From: Alicyclobacillus hesperidum | Lineage (GTDB): Bacteria; Bacillota; Bacilli; Alicyclobacillales; Alicyclobacillaceae | NCBI RefSeq assembly: GCF_900107035.1 | Contig: NZ_FNOJ01000003.1 | Location: 1-64,000, forward strand | Length of the DNA: 64,000 nucleotides | Direction: 5' to 3' | Part shown: positions 34,466 through 44,389 of the stretch, piece by piece | Numbering within the stretch: position 1 is the stretch's first letter | Layout: every line of letters starts with the position of its first letter | Notes under the pieces: model-generated | Databases searched by the model: none | The model's input: the letters and a program-made list of their open reading frames with translations, nothing else | Told to the model about the DNA's origin: nothing | Position numbers and translations under genes: made by a program

Positions 34466-35449
34466 TTACACCTCATTCACTGGGATTGCATCATTTTCTT
34501 CCATACCCCACTGCGGCAACGTTTCTCCATACACGGGTTTCAAGACCAATGCGCGGCACGGTATTCCGACATTCCGCCAAGCCAAAGTCATCTCGTCTGC
34601 AACCGCTGTTGCGACTTCAGGTTTGCACCAAGCCAACAAGGTAGGGCCTGCGCCACTGAGTGTCACGGCATAAGCTCCCGCGGCAATTGCCGCCCGTTCG
34701 ACTTCGTCGGCTCCCGGTACTAGGCGTTTGCGGTACGGCTCGTGAAACGTATCGACAATGCCTCCTCGCAACAAGTCGAGATCCGGTTTGGCGAGTGCAA
34801 GCATGAGCCTTGCGCACTGTGCGACATTTTCGATCGCGTCGGCACGCCGATACGCGTCGGGCAAGACGCGCCTTGCCATCTCAGTGCTCAGTGCAAAGTC
34901 GGGCGTAGCCGCGACGAAACGTAGATTGTCTGGAATCGGCACCGCCGTCGTACGTAGACCAGCGCGATCGTGGAACGCAAGCACACCACCGCCACACAGC
35001 GCCGGAGCCACGTTATCTGGGTGGCCTTCCATTTCCGTCGCCAACTCCAGAAGCCGTTCCCGCGTCAAAACGCTCTTCGGTACAAACCGAGCAAGTAATC
35101 CGTTGGCTAGGACAAGTCCACCCACGATGGCCGACGCACTTGATCCTAAGCCAGACGACACGGGAATCTGATTATCGAGATGAAGTGCAAATGACGGCAG
35201 GTCATCAAGCGCGACACCGGCAGCCGCCAGAGCGCCGCGCAAGGATCGCATCACGACGTTGTCCGCCGTTTTGGGAAGCGAATCGGCAGACTCTCCGGTC
35301 ACATGGATGGCAAAGGGACGATCAAGAGTGATCGTAAACGAATTATATAGCTGTAAAGCAAGCCCAAGGCAATCAAACCCCGGACCGAGGTTTGCCGAAG
35401 TCGCGGGTACGCGCACGGATAGCGTCAGGCTCATGGATGACGAGTTCAT
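34466..35449 (-). CDS. thrB: Homoserine kinase
   Basis: The 327-residue GHMP kinase has [18 protein letters not shown] at the N terminus, the ATP loop [17 protein letters not shown], and the C-terminal [13 protein letters not shown]. It phosphorylates homoserine to O-phosphohomoserine, the substrate of ThrC. The ATG at 35449 lies behind GGAGGC and overlaps the thrC stop by 4 bases. The hom gene usually found beside thrC-thrB in Bacilli is not in this window. Confidence 0.95.
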   Translation of the reverse strand: MNSSSMSLTLSVRVPATSANLGPGFDCLGLALQLYNSFTITLDRPFAIHVTGESADSLPKTADNVVMRSLRGALAAAGVALDDLPSFALHLDNQIPVSSGLGSSASAIVGGLVLANGLLARFVPKSVLTRERLLELATEMEGHPDNVAPALCGGGVLAFHDRAGLRTTAVPIPDNLRFVAATPDFALSTEMARRVLPDAYRRADAIENVAQCARLMLALAKPDLDLLRGGIVDTFHEPYRKRLVPGADEVERAAIAAGAYAVTLSGAGPTLLAWCKPEVATAVADEMTLAWRNVGIPCRALVLKPVYGETLPQWGMEENDAIPVNEV

Positions 35450-36519
35450 CGTGTGCCTCCGAGAGCTGCCATGACAGACTGGAGATCTCCATCCACCACT
35501 TCTGCCGTATCACCGGCCAAGCGGATCGCGCTATCGGGATCTTTAAGACCATTTCCGGTCAGCACGCAGACGATAGTTTCTCCCGGCGTGAGGGAACCTT
35601 GCCGATGCCGCTTCATCAGTCCAGCGACACTGGCGGCCGACGCCGGCTCAGCAAAGACGCCTTCCCTTGCGATCAGGCGATACGCACTCGCGATTTCATC
35701 GTCGGTAACAAAGTCGATCGCGCCACCTGACGTGTCGGCCGCATGCACCGCCTTGTCCCAGGAGGCTGGATTGCCAATGCGAATGGCCGTCGCAAACGTC
35801 TCAGGGCTGGTAATTGGCTCGCCGCGAACAATGGCTGCCGCACCTTCCGCCTCAAAACCGAACATGCGCGGCTTCGATTGCACGTGACCAGCATGGTAAT
35901 AGGCCTCAAAGCCCATCCAGTAGGCGCTGATGTTGCCCGCATTGCCAACGGGAATGTACAGCGCATCTGGAGCGCGCCCAAGCACGTCGCATATTTCAAA
36001 AGCAGCCGTTTGTTGGCCCAGCAAGCGATAGGGGTTGATGGAGTTGACAATTTCCATGCCGAGCGGTTCCGCCACCTCGCGGACGATTTCGAGAGCGCGA
36101 TCAAAGTTGCCACGAATCGCCACAATCCTCGCACCATACTGCACCGCCTGCGCCAATTTGCCCAGCGCCACATAACCGTGTGGGATGAGGATGACAGCCT
36201 GCAGGCCTGCGCGAGCAGCATAGGCAGCCGCAGAAGCCGATGTATTGCCCGTGCTGGCGCAGATCACGGTCTGTTTACCGGCTTCTTTTGCCTTTGCTAC
36301 AGCCATTACCATTCCTCTGTCTTTAAACGATCCGGTTGGGTTGGCCCCTTCAAATTTCAAATAGACATGGCAGTCGAGCTGCTCGCTCAATACCTCGGCG
36401 TAAATCAAGGGTGTATTGCCTTCGTGCAAAGTTAAACGCGGCGTCGACTCAGTTACAGGTAGAAACGACCGATACTGTGCCAGTAGTCCTGGCCACCCGC
36501 GATATGTTTGTCCATCCAT
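35446..36519 (-). CDS. thrC: Threonine synthase
   Basis: From the ATG at 36519 the protein has 357 residues. [12 protein letters not shown], the PLP lysine in [19 protein letters not shown] and the phosphate-binding [18 protein letters not shown] are the fold-type II hallmarks. [15 protein letters not shown] is characteristic of ThrC. It converts O-phosphohomoserine to threonine. AAAGGAG upstream fits the ATG or an in-frame TTG two codons before it. It opens the operon; I found no T-box or attenuator in the 107 bases before it. Confidence 0.95.
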   Translation of the reverse strand: MDGQTYRGWPGLLAQYRSFLPVTESTPRLTLHEGNTPLIYAEVLSEQLDCHVYLKFEGANPTGSFKDRGMVMAVAKAKEAGKQTVICASTGNTSASAAAYAARAGLQAVILIPHGYVALGKLAQAVQYGARIVAIRGNFDRALEIVREVAEPLGMEIVNSINPYRLLGQQTAAFEICDVLGRAPDALYIPVGNAGNISAYWMGFEAYYHAGHVQSKPRMFGFEAEGAAAIVRGEPITSPETFATAIRIGNPASWDKAVHAADTSGGAIDFVTDDEIASAYRLIAREGVFAEPASAASVAGLMKRHRQGSLTPGETIVCVLTGNGLKDPDSAIRLAGDTAEVVDGDLQSVMAALGGTR

Positions 36520-36626
36520 GATCAATGTTCTCCTTTTGCAAAACAAATTCCTGTTCCAGCCATCGACGTGGTGGGTTGAGTCCTACGCACGGTTCAACCG
36601 AATTTTCATAGAAAACAGACTTCCCG

Positions 36627-37571
36627 TCAATTGATTGTTTGATTTTCTTGAATATCGATAGGCCGCCTTGCATAATAGGTCGTCCCATGCGGGCCATCCC
36701 ATACCTGTTCGCGCGACGATGCGATGGCCAACAGCCGCCGCATGGGCTCGTCCACCGGCTCCTGCGATAGGACAAACGTGTCATGGTGAATCGGCAGCAA
36801 CCGTTGCGCTTGCGTCTCGACGAACATGTCCCACGCTTGCTCCGGTGTACAATGAGCATTTTCAAACGGATACGGCGCATATGCGCCGATTGGAATGAGC
36901 GCCAATTGCGGCTCGAACTTGCGAACGCTCGTGAAGTCGGTGCGAGCCGTATCGCCAGCAAAAAATACCGACCACGCATGGCGACGAATCACGTAGCCCT
37001 GATATCCCATGTGCTGATTCCAAGGATAACGGCTTCCCCAGTGTTTCACCGCTTGTGCTTTTATCTCAAGGCCACACTCGAGCACCACCGACTCCGATGG
37101 AGCCAATTCGTGAATGCGCAACGGATGGTGGCGACGAACCAACCACGAAGTCCCCTCGGCCGTAACAACGACCGTCTTCGTCGATATAACTTTCCGCAAA
37201 CTCGGGTGATCCAAATGATCCATATGCGCATGGGAGAGTAGCACCACGTCAACAGGTGTACAGGCGCTCGGTTCAAGAGCCGGATCGACATGGCGTTTCG
37301 GGCCGAAGGTCAGCCCGAGGATACGCACGCCAACTCGCCGGGAAAAGACCGGGTCGGTCAAAATGCGGATGCCGTCAATTTGCATCAACACCGTGGAATG
37401 GCCGATCCAAGTTGCGTACAGACCTTCTGCTCCCCAATGCTCCGGCTGCGGACGCCTTCCTGCCGGGCGTCTTTCTGGCTTTGGCCATGTGGACGTCGTT
37501 CGCCGATAGAGTATATAGAACACACATACTATCAACAAAATAAAACAAGCGATCCCAATGATGATCCACAC
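36627..37571 (-). CDS. Membrane-anchored MBL-fold hydrolase, NAPE-PLD/UlaG-like
   Basis: The 314-residue protein begins with a membrane anchor (IIIGIACFILLIVCVFYILY, residues 3-22). The MBL domain has LLSHAHMDHLDHPSL (metal ligands), KHWGSRYPW, FFAGDTART and PIHHDTFVLS. The arrangement matches the NAPE-PLD/UlaG-like group, which hydrolyses N-acyl phospholipids or cyclic phosphodiester lactones. The anchor suggests action at the membrane surface. The substrate is unknown. It is not clearly in an operon. Confidence 0.87.
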   Translation of the reverse strand: MWIIIGIACFILLIVCVFYILYRRTTSTWPKPERRPAGRRPQPEHWGAEGLYATWIGHSTVLMQIDGIRILTDPVFSRRVGVRILGLTFGPKRHVDPALEPSACTPVDVVLLSHAHMDHLDHPSLRKVISTKTVVVTAEGTSWLVRRHHPLRIHELAPSESVVLECGLEIKAQAVKHWGSRYPWNQHMGYQGYVIRRHAWSVFFAGDTARTDFTSVRKFEPQLALIPIGAYAPYPFENAHCTPEQAWDMFVETQAQRLLPIHHDTFVLSQEPVDEPMRRLLAIASSREQVWDGPHGTTYYARRPIDIQENQTIN

Positions 37572-37604
37572 GATGTCCGTTCCTCCGACCTCTTACGGCA
37601 CCTG

Positions 37605-37635
37605 CAACCAGGCGACTTAACCCGTCGCCTGGTTG
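37605..37635 (-). terminator. 12-bp hairpin holding the ymfH stop codon
   Basis: CAACCAGGCGAC (37605-37616) pairs perfectly with GTCGCCTGGTTG (37624-37635). The 7-base loop holds the TAA stop of the minus-strand ymfH gene (37617-37619). No T run follows on the minus strand, so it may protect or define an mRNA end rather than be a classic terminator. Confidence 0.6.
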
Positions 37636-38906
37636 GAGAGAATGAGGCTTACGACGCGACTTTCCTCGCGCAAATGTTCGTCGAGCCGCCGGTTGGCGTC
37701 CGCCAAGGACAAACTCGTCAATGCGTCTACCGTATCTAAAAATGAAGCACCGCGCAGGCGATAGGTGAGGTACGTCTTTGCCAAGTACGCGTTTTGATCA
37801 AGACTCATAATAAATCGACCAATCGCCTTTTTGCGTGCGCGTTCAAAAGCATCCGCGTCGATGCCCCTGTTGCGGATATGAGACACGTAGCGAGCGATCC
37901 GATCTGCCAACGCATACGGATCGGGTGAATTCCCTCCCACCACTGTATAGCCGTAATGCTCGGTCAGTTCATATTCCCACGAAAATCCTTTGTCGATGAG
38001 CCCTGCATCCAGTAGCTCTGTGTAAATAGAACTCGTCTTCCCAAATAAAACATCGAGCAACACACCCGTCAACATCTCTTGATGCAGCAAATCCCGCCCG
38101 TTGGATGTTCCATGTGGCTCTTTCCAGCCGATCAGGCAACGGGGCTGCGTGACGTTTAGACGAACTTCGTGTCGAGGCGACCCTGGCTTTTCTGGCTCCG
38201 ACGGATAGACTCGTTCGATGACCGGTGCCTTACCAAACGTCTTCTGCGATTGATTCTGCTCGATCCACTCCAGCATTTCCTTAGCATCGAATCCACCGAC
38301 AACGACGAGAACCATGTTCGACGGATGATAAAACGTGCTATAGCAATCGAGCAAATCGGACTTTGTAATTTCGTAAATCGACTCTACACTGCCCGCAATG
38401 TCAATCCTGACGGGATGTTCCTGATACATGGCTGCCAACAATTCCATAAACGCACGCCGATCCGGGTTATCATCCCCCATACGGATTTCTTGCGCGATAA
38501 TGCCTTTTTCTTTTTCGACGTTCTCGTCTGTTAGATAAATTCGCTGAACAAAATCAAGCAAGATGTTCAGATTGTCCTTGACGTCGGAGGTACAGGAGAA
38601 ATAGTACGCCGTCTCGTCAAAGGTCGTAAACGCATTGACGGAGGCGCCATGCGCGGCGAACTGGGCGAAGACGTCGACATGCTCGTCCTCAAACATCTTG
38701 TGTTCCAGAAAATGAGCGATACCGTCCGGCACCCGACGCCGTTTGCCGTCTATGACAAACTCATTGTCTATAGAGCCGTATTTGGTCGCAAACATGGCAA
38801 ATGTCTGGTGAAAGTTTGGTTTTGGCATGAGGCAGACCTCAAGGCCGTTGGCGAGCTTGTGTTCTGTAACCGTAAGCTTAAGGAGATCGGCCTGCTTGCT
38901 CATCAT
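37617..38906 (-). CDS. ymfH: M16 zinc peptidase YmfH
   Basis: The 429-residue protein carries the inverted zinc motif in IAHFLEHKMFE (HFLEH), with the distal ligand region in NVEKEKGIIAQEIRM. It is the active partner of a two-protein M16 peptidase. In Bacillus subtilis YmfF and YmfH are needed for the 5-aminopentanol modification of elongation factor P. The SDR YmfI that works with them there is not adjacent here. Its start overlaps the ymfF stop by 4 bases. Confidence 0.92.
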   Translation of the reverse strand: MMSKQADLLKLTVTEHKLANGLEVCLMPKPNFHQTFAMFATKYGSIDNEFVIDGKRRRVPDGIAHFLEHKMFEDEHVDVFAQFAAHGASVNAFTTFDETAYYFSCTSDVKDNLNILLDFVQRIYLTDENVEKEKGIIAQEIRMGDDNPDRRAFMELLAAMYQEHPVRIDIAGSVESIYEITKSDLLDCYSTFYHPSNMVLVVVGGFDAKEMLEWIEQNQSQKTFGKAPVIERVYPSEPEKPGSPRHEVRLNVTQPRCLIGWKEPHGTSNGRDLLHQEMLTGVLLDVLFGKTSSIYTELLDAGLIDKGFSWEYELTEHYGYTVVGGNSPDPYALADRIARYVSHIRNRGIDADAFERARKKAIGRFIMSLDQNAYLAKTYLTYRLRGASFLDTVDALTSLSLADANRRLDEHLREESRVVSLILSNQATG

Positions 38907-40186
38907 GCCTCATCCTTTCGCGTGAGGAAGTACAACGTGCTCATTGCAATAGCCTGTGCGACTTTTGTAATATCATCGCGCGTGACGCGTTCGAGATCGG
39001 TCAAAAGTTCATTGATGTCACGCTGGCGTCCACACATAATCCCTTGATGGTGCCAATTCGCAAGTGCCGCCGGTTGATCCAACAAGACGGTATGTTGATT
39101 GCGCAGACTTCGGTATGTGTATTTTAACTCCTCGTCGGCAATTTTCCCGTCGCGCAGATCGTTCAGTTGTTGTTCGATGATGGTCAAAGCCTGTTCACGC
39201 TTTTCTGGGCTAATGCCTGTCATCACCGCGAGCATTCCTGTTACCTGATCTACGTGCGACCAGACAGTGTAGGCCAGAGAATGACGCTCGCGAACATGAA
39301 TGAACAGTTTGGAGTGTGCAAAACCGCCGAACACACCATTCATCATCAATAGCGCTGGATACTCTGGGTCTGCGTAACCAATACCGGTTATATATGCGAG
39401 ATCGAGTTGACTTTGATGGATGTCATCATACTCGGTGACCTCGCGAACAGAACGGCTCTCCGGTCGTGGAAGCACTTCCCGTTCGATAGGCACTGCCGAT
39501 CCACCTATCATTTTTTCGGTCAACCGTTGCAACAGTGCCGCTCCAACCGAGTGCAGGTCGTCGAACGGACCCACAATATAAGCGTGCGCTTCGGCATTTT
39601 GCAAGAGTTCTTCATAGGCTCCGAACAATTGACTGGCGTTTAGTTTTGGTAAATCCTCCACAAAGCCGAGGCGCGGCAGTGCCGCCGGTGTACCTTCACA
39701 GGCGATGGAAAAGCATCGCTGCAAGGCGAAGCTCATTTTTTCATCGCGCGCCGCTTCGATTCGCCGACGGTGCAAGTCGAGTTCCCGACGTACAAGAGCA
39801 TCATCAAAGCAGCCATGTCCCTCAGTGTGATCAAAGAGCACATCACAAAGCAGATCGAGCGCTCGTTCTACCAAGGAGTCTTCCGCGACAAACGAAACGT
39901 CCGGAATACTTGCACTAAGCTCAAGGATATGATATCCTCCACGCTTGCCTAGCGAGGTTCGCACGCTGGCTCCGTAAAGATTATCGCATGCAGTCGTCAA
40001 GCTGCGGGTCGAAGGCAACTTATCGGTGCCATTCATCCACATATGTGGCAATAACGCATAAGGGGTCACGTGCTGTCTATCCATGCGAACATGTAGACGT
40101 ATGCTTACTTCTTTGGTACGAAATCCGGCATGAGGCAGTATGTGTACGTGGCAACGCCCAGCGGATAGCGTTTGAAACGACTCCAC
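38903..40186 (-). CDS. ymfF: M16-like inactive subunit YmfF
   Basis: The 427-residue protein has the M16 fold but no HxxEH motif near the N terminus, where LLPHMWMNGTDKLPS stands instead. It is therefore the non-catalytic partner. VIEQQLNDLRDGKIADEEL and the paired genes support YmfF. It starts at 40186 and overlaps ymfH by 4 bases. The pair likely forms a heterodimeric peptidase. Confidence 0.9.
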   Translation of the reverse strand: MESFQTLSAGRCHVHILPHAGFRTKEVSIRLHVRMDRQHVTPYALLPHMWMNGTDKLPSTRSLTTACDNLYGASVRTSLGKRGGYHILELSASIPDVSFVAEDSLVERALDLLCDVLFDHTEGHGCFDDALVRRELDLHRRRIEAARDEKMSFALQRCFSIACEGTPAALPRLGFVEDLPKLNASQLFGAYEELLQNAEAHAYIVGPFDDLHSVGAALLQRLTEKMIGGSAVPIEREVLPRPESRSVREVTEYDDIHQSQLDLAYITGIGYADPEYPALLMMNGVFGGFAHSKLFIHVRERHSLAYTVWSHVDQVTGMLAVMTGISPEKREQALTIIEQQLNDLRDGKIADEELKYTYRSLRNQHTVLLDQPAALANWHHQGIMCGRQRDINELLTDLERVTRDDITKVAQAIAMSTLYFLTRKDEA

Positions 40187-40279
40187 ACAATCACTCCCAT
40201 CGCCCGCTCATCTTCCGTATTATACCCCACTGGAACGTCTTGCATGACGAAAACAGTGCACGTCTATGCCTATAAGCAA

Positions 40280-41578
40280 CTAGGAAGTCGGCCGCGCCCG
40301 TCGTTTCGCCAGCGATTCACTCTGTTCATCTTCGCCAAGCGAGGCAGCAAACGTGCCAGAACGCCGCCGGAACACGCGTCGTTCTACCTGCCAGACCAGG
40401 GCCACCGTCGCCAATTGCACCAAGCCAAGACCAAACGATAAGATGCTTAACCCTCGAACAGCCTGTGGTGATGAATGGCGACAAATGGAAATAAATAGAA
40501 TGGTCCCAACGATCCGTCCGGCATTTTCAAACCACTCGCGCACAACGATGTGCGTCGTGCTTGGCACATCGTGCCCCGCGATATCATCCATCGCATCATA
40601 AACGTAACCCTGCAGCGGCACCAGGAAAAACGGCAACGTTGCCGAAGTGACGCAACCGTACAAAATGATGGTCCAAGGGCGGATCGGCAATAAAAACAGA
40701 CAAGCGGCACAAGCCATACCAATGGCACCGGCAACGAGCAATCGCCAACGAAAACGCCCCGAGAAGCGACCAGCAAAGAAAAATGCGGCAAACGACAAGG
40801 CTCCCTGTAACAGCAAAAACTCACCTAACTTCATTTCACTGCCTGTCGCAACATAGACAAGCAATCCAATCAAGAACATAAACACGCCTTCACGGATACC
40901 GTACAACGACGAGGCAATTAAAATTCTGCGCCAAGGCCGTCGTTGTAAAGCGCGAAAACCTGACAACAATCGCAGGTCTGGAAGCGCCTGGCTATGTAGG
41001 CGGAAGCTTAGCAAAGTTGCCGCGATGAATAAGACGAACGAAATGCCAAACACCACGTGATATCCCGTAAGACCGCCAAAAAATGCGTCCTCACGGCTGA
41101 TTAAAAGACCAGCAACTGGCGGCGCAACAACGTTGGCAACCGAGGTCAGCACGCCAAAAATCCCGAAAAACGGTTCGTGCCCCTTTTTGTCGGTATACTC
41201 GATACTTAAAACATCAAATGCGAGCCAGTAGAAACCCTCCGCAACACCTGTCAAAAGACCAAGCAATTCGGGAATATGCGCGGCTTGCTCACCAACCATC
41301 AAGGTAACGGCGTAAAAAACGGCATGTAGAATGATACCGATCCGCAATGCCATCGCCGTCGACGTCTTGCGCGACATCCATGCAGCGAGCACAAATGTAA
41401 ATGGCAAAGATATGAATACCAATAAGTTATACCATGCAATGGCGGCAAACGAGTGGTCGACCTTAAAGAGAAAGATGTTGACGAATGTGTTGGACAAGCC
41501 GATGGACAAATGAAAGAAGCCGCTGACGACGAGCAGCCACCAAGCCATGGTCGGCAGTGAAAACGGCTGGCGATGCAT
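40280..41578 (-). CDS. MFS transporter
   Basis: The frame is open to 42142, but the ATG at 41578 has AAGGGGG 8 bases upstream and gives 432 residues with about 12 membrane segments. SNTFVNIFLFKVDHSFAAI is a typical first helix of a small Bacillota MFS group (YqgE-like). VAEGFYWLAFDVLSIEYTD and SSLYGIREGVFMFLIGLLVY are conserved. The C-terminal 30 residues are basic and hydrophilic. The substrate is unknown. It lies alone on the minus strand, divergent from nfo. Confidence 0.82.
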   Translation of the reverse strand: MHRQPFSLPTMAWWLLVVSGFFHLSIGLSNTFVNIFLFKVDHSFAAIAWYNLLVFISLPFTFVLAAWMSRKTSTAMALRIGIILHAVFYAVTLMVGEQAAHIPELLGLLTGVAEGFYWLAFDVLSIEYTDKKGHEPFFGIFGVLTSVANVVAPPVAGLLISREDAFFGGLTGYHVVFGISFVLFIAATLLSFRLHSQALPDLRLLSGFRALQRRPWRRILIASSLYGIREGVFMFLIGLLVYVATGSEMKLGEFLLLQGALSFAAFFFAGRFSGRFRWRLLVAGAIGMACAACLFLLPIRPWTIILYGCVTSATLPFFLVPLQGYVYDAMDDIAGHDVPSTTHIVVREWFENAGRIVGTILFISICRHSSPQAVRGLSILSFGLGLVQLATVALVWQVERRVFRRRSGTFAASLGEDEQSESLAKRRARPTS

Positions 41579-41806
41579 GGCAATCCCCCTTGCTGCGGCA
41601 CATCTGCGTCTTCCGGACGCCCGCGACACGGACTGTGGCACGAGTTGTGGTCTACGCGAATTTGTTAACGACAGCAACACGCTGCCTGCGGAGTTGTAGT
41701 ATGAGTCAAACCCAGTGGAATGATGTGAGGCACCGCATGCAGATGGACAATCGCCTGTGTTACGATGGATGCGACACAGGTAAAATGCGGAGGGACACAG
41801 AATCAG

Positions 41807-42643
41807 ATGAACTACGACGATATCCTGCTCGGTGCGAACGTATCCATCGCAAAAACAGGATTGCTGGCTGCGGTCGAGGAGACCATTTCGTACGGGGCGA
41901 ATACATTTATGATTTACACGCGGAGCAACCGCGGTGGAAAAGCCCGTCCAATTGAACAATTTCATCGCGATGAAGCCGTTCTGCTGATGCAACGCCATAG
42001 CATTGTCGATCCGGTCGTACACCTGTCGTATTTGGTAAATCTCGCAAGTCCAAAAACTGAAACACGAAGCTACGGCATCGACGTACTGCGCGAGGAAATC
42101 CAACGCGTTGAATATCTGGGCCTGCGCTACATTGTCATGCACCCCGGTTCACATGTGGGAGAAGGAAAAGATTTTGCAATTCAACAGATTGCCGACGCTC
42201 TTAATGAAATTCTCACGGGGAATGAAAAATTGTGGATCTGCCTCGAAACGATGGCGGGCGACGGATCGAAAGTCGGGAACAGCCTCGAGGAGATTGCTTC
42301 CATCATCGATCGTGTTCAACACCAGGACAAACTCGCCGTCTGTATCGATACCTGCCACAACTATTCCTACGGTTATGATGTGGTGAATGACTTCGACGGC
42401 TTTCTTGAGGCATTTGACCGCGTGATCGGAATCGACCGTTTAAAAGTGGTTCACATTAACGACTCGAAGAATCCATTTGGATCGCGTAAGGACCGGCATG
42501 CCAATGTGGGTGAAGGAACACTAGGCGCAGAAGCCATTAAGCGCATCGTCCACCACCCACAACTGCGCGGCATCCCGCAAATTCTGGAGACCCCAAACGG
42601 AAAATACAAAGAAGAAATTGATTTTTTACTAGACCGGAACTGA
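41807..42643 (+). CDS. nfo: Endonuclease IV (AP endonuclease)
   Basis: The ATG at 41807 gives 278 residues; AGGG lies about 13 bases upstream. The zinc-site residues of the family are all visible: His in VVHLSY, His in MHPGSH, Glu in CLETMAGDG, Asp and His in CIDTCHN, His in VVHINDSKN, Asp and His in KDRHANVGEG and Glu in ILETPN. It cuts abasic DNA. The N terminus reads LLGANVSIAKTG where the family usually has IGSHVS or IGAHVS, so the conserved early His is Asn here. A terminator follows. Confidence 0.92.
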   Translation: MNYDDILLGANVSIAKTGLLAAVEETISYGANTFMIYTRSNRGGKARPIEQFHRDEAVLLMQRHSIVDPVVHLSYLVNLASPKTETRSYGIDVLREEIQRVEYLGLRYIVMHPGSHVGEGKDFAIQQIADALNEILTGNEKLWICLETMAGDGSKVGNSLEEIASIIDRVQHQDKLAVCIDTCHNYSYGYDVVNDFDGFLEAFDRVIGIDRLKVVHINDSKNPFGSRKDRHANVGEGTLGAEAIKRIVHHPQLRGIPQILETPNGKYKEEIDFLLDRN

Positions 42644-42648
42644 GAGCC

Positions 42649-42680
42649 AAAGGCCGCTTGAAAACCGCAAAGCGGCCTTT
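42649..42680. terminator. Bidirectional terminator between nfo and the MazG-like gene
   Basis: AAAGGCCGCT (42649-42658) pairs with AGCGGCCTTT (42671-42680). The A- and T-rich flanks serve both the plus-strand nfo gene and the minus-strand gene that ends at 42683. Confidence 0.8.
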
Positions 42681-42682
42681 AC

Positions 42683-43021
42683 CTACAAATAGCCTTTCTG
42701 CTTCAGCTTCTCGATGTGTTTTTCCATCTCAGCCTCCATGTCAATTCCGTATAAGTCCTCGATCACGAACATCATGGAAGTAGCCGTCTGTGCAACATCC
42801 AGCAGTTCGCTGACTATGGCTCGTACGACTTCTTCGTCCGGCTTAATATCCTGCTCACCCGACAAGCCCCGAAACTTGCCGATGGCCTGGGCGAGCTCGC
42901 CGACCTCTTCTGTGATTTTCAACATTGTCGATTCGAGCGTTGGGGTTAACCTACCCAATCTCGGCAGTGAAATAGTCTTTCGTTCCAAACAACTCGTCTC
43001 CCAGTCCGTCACACATCTCAT
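42683..43021 (-). CDS. MazG-like NTP pyrophosphohydrolase
   Basis: The 112-residue protein has TEEVGELAQAIGKF and VSELLDVAQTATSMM, the two acidic helices (ExxE and ExxD) that bind magnesium in all-alpha NTP pyrophosphatases. This half-size form is common in Bacillota. It probably hydrolyses non-standard NTPs. Its start overlaps the stop of the D-amino acid transaminase gene by 4 bases. Confidence 0.85.
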   Translation of the reverse strand: MRCVTDWETSCLERKTISLPRLGRLTPTLESTMLKITEEVGELAQAIGKFRGLSGEQDIKPDEEVVRAIVSELLDVAQTATSMMFVIEDLYGIDMEAEMEKHIEKLKQKGYL

Positions 43022-43932
43022 CTTGAAAATGTCGCAATGGCATCAGCAAAGGCAGATTGCAAACGCCCGACGAGCGAAAGATCACGTGCCTCCCACGCCA
43101 CTTGACACTTATCAGCAGCAAGCGGCTCTGAACCCTTGACTGCAGGCAATGAGGCATAAGGCAAGTCAGGGTGAGTCACCACGCGTTGAATCGGAAACAC
43201 TTCGGTCAGTGTACCAGTAATAAATATGCCGTCGACCTTAGTCAATTCTTCGACTGGCAATTTGCTCTCGCGCACAACAATTCCCAACTGGTTGGCAAGC
43301 TCCATCACAAAACGGCGGGTGATACCATTTAAGATGTAGCGATCCGCAGGAGCCGTTATCAGCTGGTTGTCGCGAACAAACCAAAGGTTCGAACTTGCCG
43401 ACTCGATCATGGCTCCGTCGCGTACCAGCAACGCTTCGTCTGCACCCATATCGTGTGCCGTCTGCTTCGCCAAGATATTGGGCAACAAGTTAATGGTCTT
43501 GATCCAAGCGTTCGCCCACCGCTCATCGGCCATCATCAGGAGGGTTCCCGGTGCCTTGGATGTTTGCGATGTAACCGGTCGTACTGTGGCACTCACGTTA
43601 GCCTTGACCGTCGGTTCCGGAAACAGGTGGTTGCGAACAGCCGAACCGCGTGTAACCTGAAGGTAAATGGCGGACTCTGGCTCCCTGCTCTCGGCGATGA
43701 GTCTTTCAATCAATGACGCGCATTCGTCTTTTGTAAACGGAGGGACAATGCGAAGGGCTTGTAGGCTCATCCAGAGGCGATCCAGATGCCAATCAAGCAA
43801 GAACGGACGACCGTTATAGCAGCGAATGACTTCATACACGCCATCGCCAAACTGATGTCCACGTTCGTCCAATGGTACGATCCCGCTGTCCGGTGTCACA
43901 AACTCACCGTTGTAGTAGCCAACAATAGGCAC
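43018..43932 (-). CDS. dat: D-amino acid transaminase
   Basis: The GTG at 43932 has AGAGGG 7 bases upstream and gives 304 residues. YNGEFVTPDSGIVPLDERG, GDGVYEVIRCYNG and KTINLLPNILAKQ (PLP lysine) match class IV aminotransferases of the Dat type, as does SASSNLWFV. It supplies D-glutamate or D-alanine from keto acids for the cell wall. Branched-chain or aminodeoxychorismate activity is less likely from ERGHQFGDG. A good promoter lies upstream. Confidence 0.9.
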   Translation of the reverse strand: MPIVGYYNGEFVTPDSGIVPLDERGHQFGDGVYEVIRCYNGRPFLLDWHLDRLWMSLQALRIVPPFTKDECASLIERLIAESREPESAIYLQVTRGSAVRNHLFPEPTVKANVSATVRPVTSQTSKAPGTLLMMADERWANAWIKTINLLPNILAKQTAHDMGADEALLVRDGAMIESASSNLWFVRDNQLITAPADRYILNGITRRFVMELANQLGIVVRESKLPVEELTKVDGIFITGTLTEVFPIQRVVTHPDLPYASLPAVKGSEPLAADKCQVAWEARDLSLVGRLQSAFADAIATFSR

Positions 43933-43964
43933 GCAACATCCCTCTTCCAACGCTGATTTTCATC

Positions 43965-44010
43965 ATTATACCATCGCATGATCGTGATGACGAAAGATTC
44001 GATGTATAAT
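43965..44010. promoter_or_regulatory. Divergent promoter region for dat and the HIT gene
   Basis: On the minus strand TATAAT (43965-43970) is preceded at 17 bases by TCGTCA (43988-43993). On the plus strand TATAAT (44005-44010) lies 34 bases before the HIT start, with a weak TCGTGA -35 at 43982-43987. The two overlap, so the genes may compete for polymerase. Confidence 0.5.
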
Positions 44011-44044
44011 TGATATATGACGATGATGAAAGGGGGTAGCCATT

Positions 44045-44389
44045 TTGGAGAACTGCTTGTTTTGCCAGATTGTCGCCGGGGAAATTCCATCCCAAAAAGT
44101 GTATGAGGACGATTTCGTCTATGCATTTCAGGACATTCGCCCACAGGCGCCGATACATATTTTGATTATCCCTAAGCGCCATATTTCGTCCGCACAATCT
44201 GTGACGGATTCGGATACGGCAATCCTTGGTCATCTACATGCCGTCATTCCTCAAATCGCTGCCAACGCAGGGATTGCAGAAACAGGATACCGCGTTGTAA
44301 CGAATGTCGGCCGTCACGGTCAACAAACTGTACCGCACCTACATTACCATGTTCTGGGTGGACGACAATTGGGATGGCCGCCAGGTTAA
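44045..44389 (+). CDS. hit: HIT family nucleotide hydrolase
   Basis: The 114-residue protein starts at a TTG with AGGGGG 8 bases upstream. CLFCQIVAGEIPSQKVYED is the N terminus, IHILIIPKRHISS the central block, and VPHLHYHVLGG the HxHxH triad. It acts on adenosine 5'-phosphoramidate-type substrates. The protein ends in GWPPG at the usual place. Its TAA stop overlaps the stop of the convergent OsmC gene, inside a hairpin loop. Confidence 0.94.
   Translation: MENCLFCQIVAGEIPSQKVYEDDFVYAFQDIRPQAPIHILIIPKRHISSAQSVTDSDTAILGHLHAVIPQIAANAGIAETGYRVVTNVGRHGQQTVPHLHYHVLGGRQLGWPPG

Noticed and set aside
35743-36435. 230-codon open frame opposite thrC
   Set aside because: ThrC is intact with PLP motifs; the opposite frame has no recognisable feature.
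36520-36626. Possible T-box before thrC
   Set aside because: I looked for the T-box core and a terminator/antiterminator pair and saw neither.
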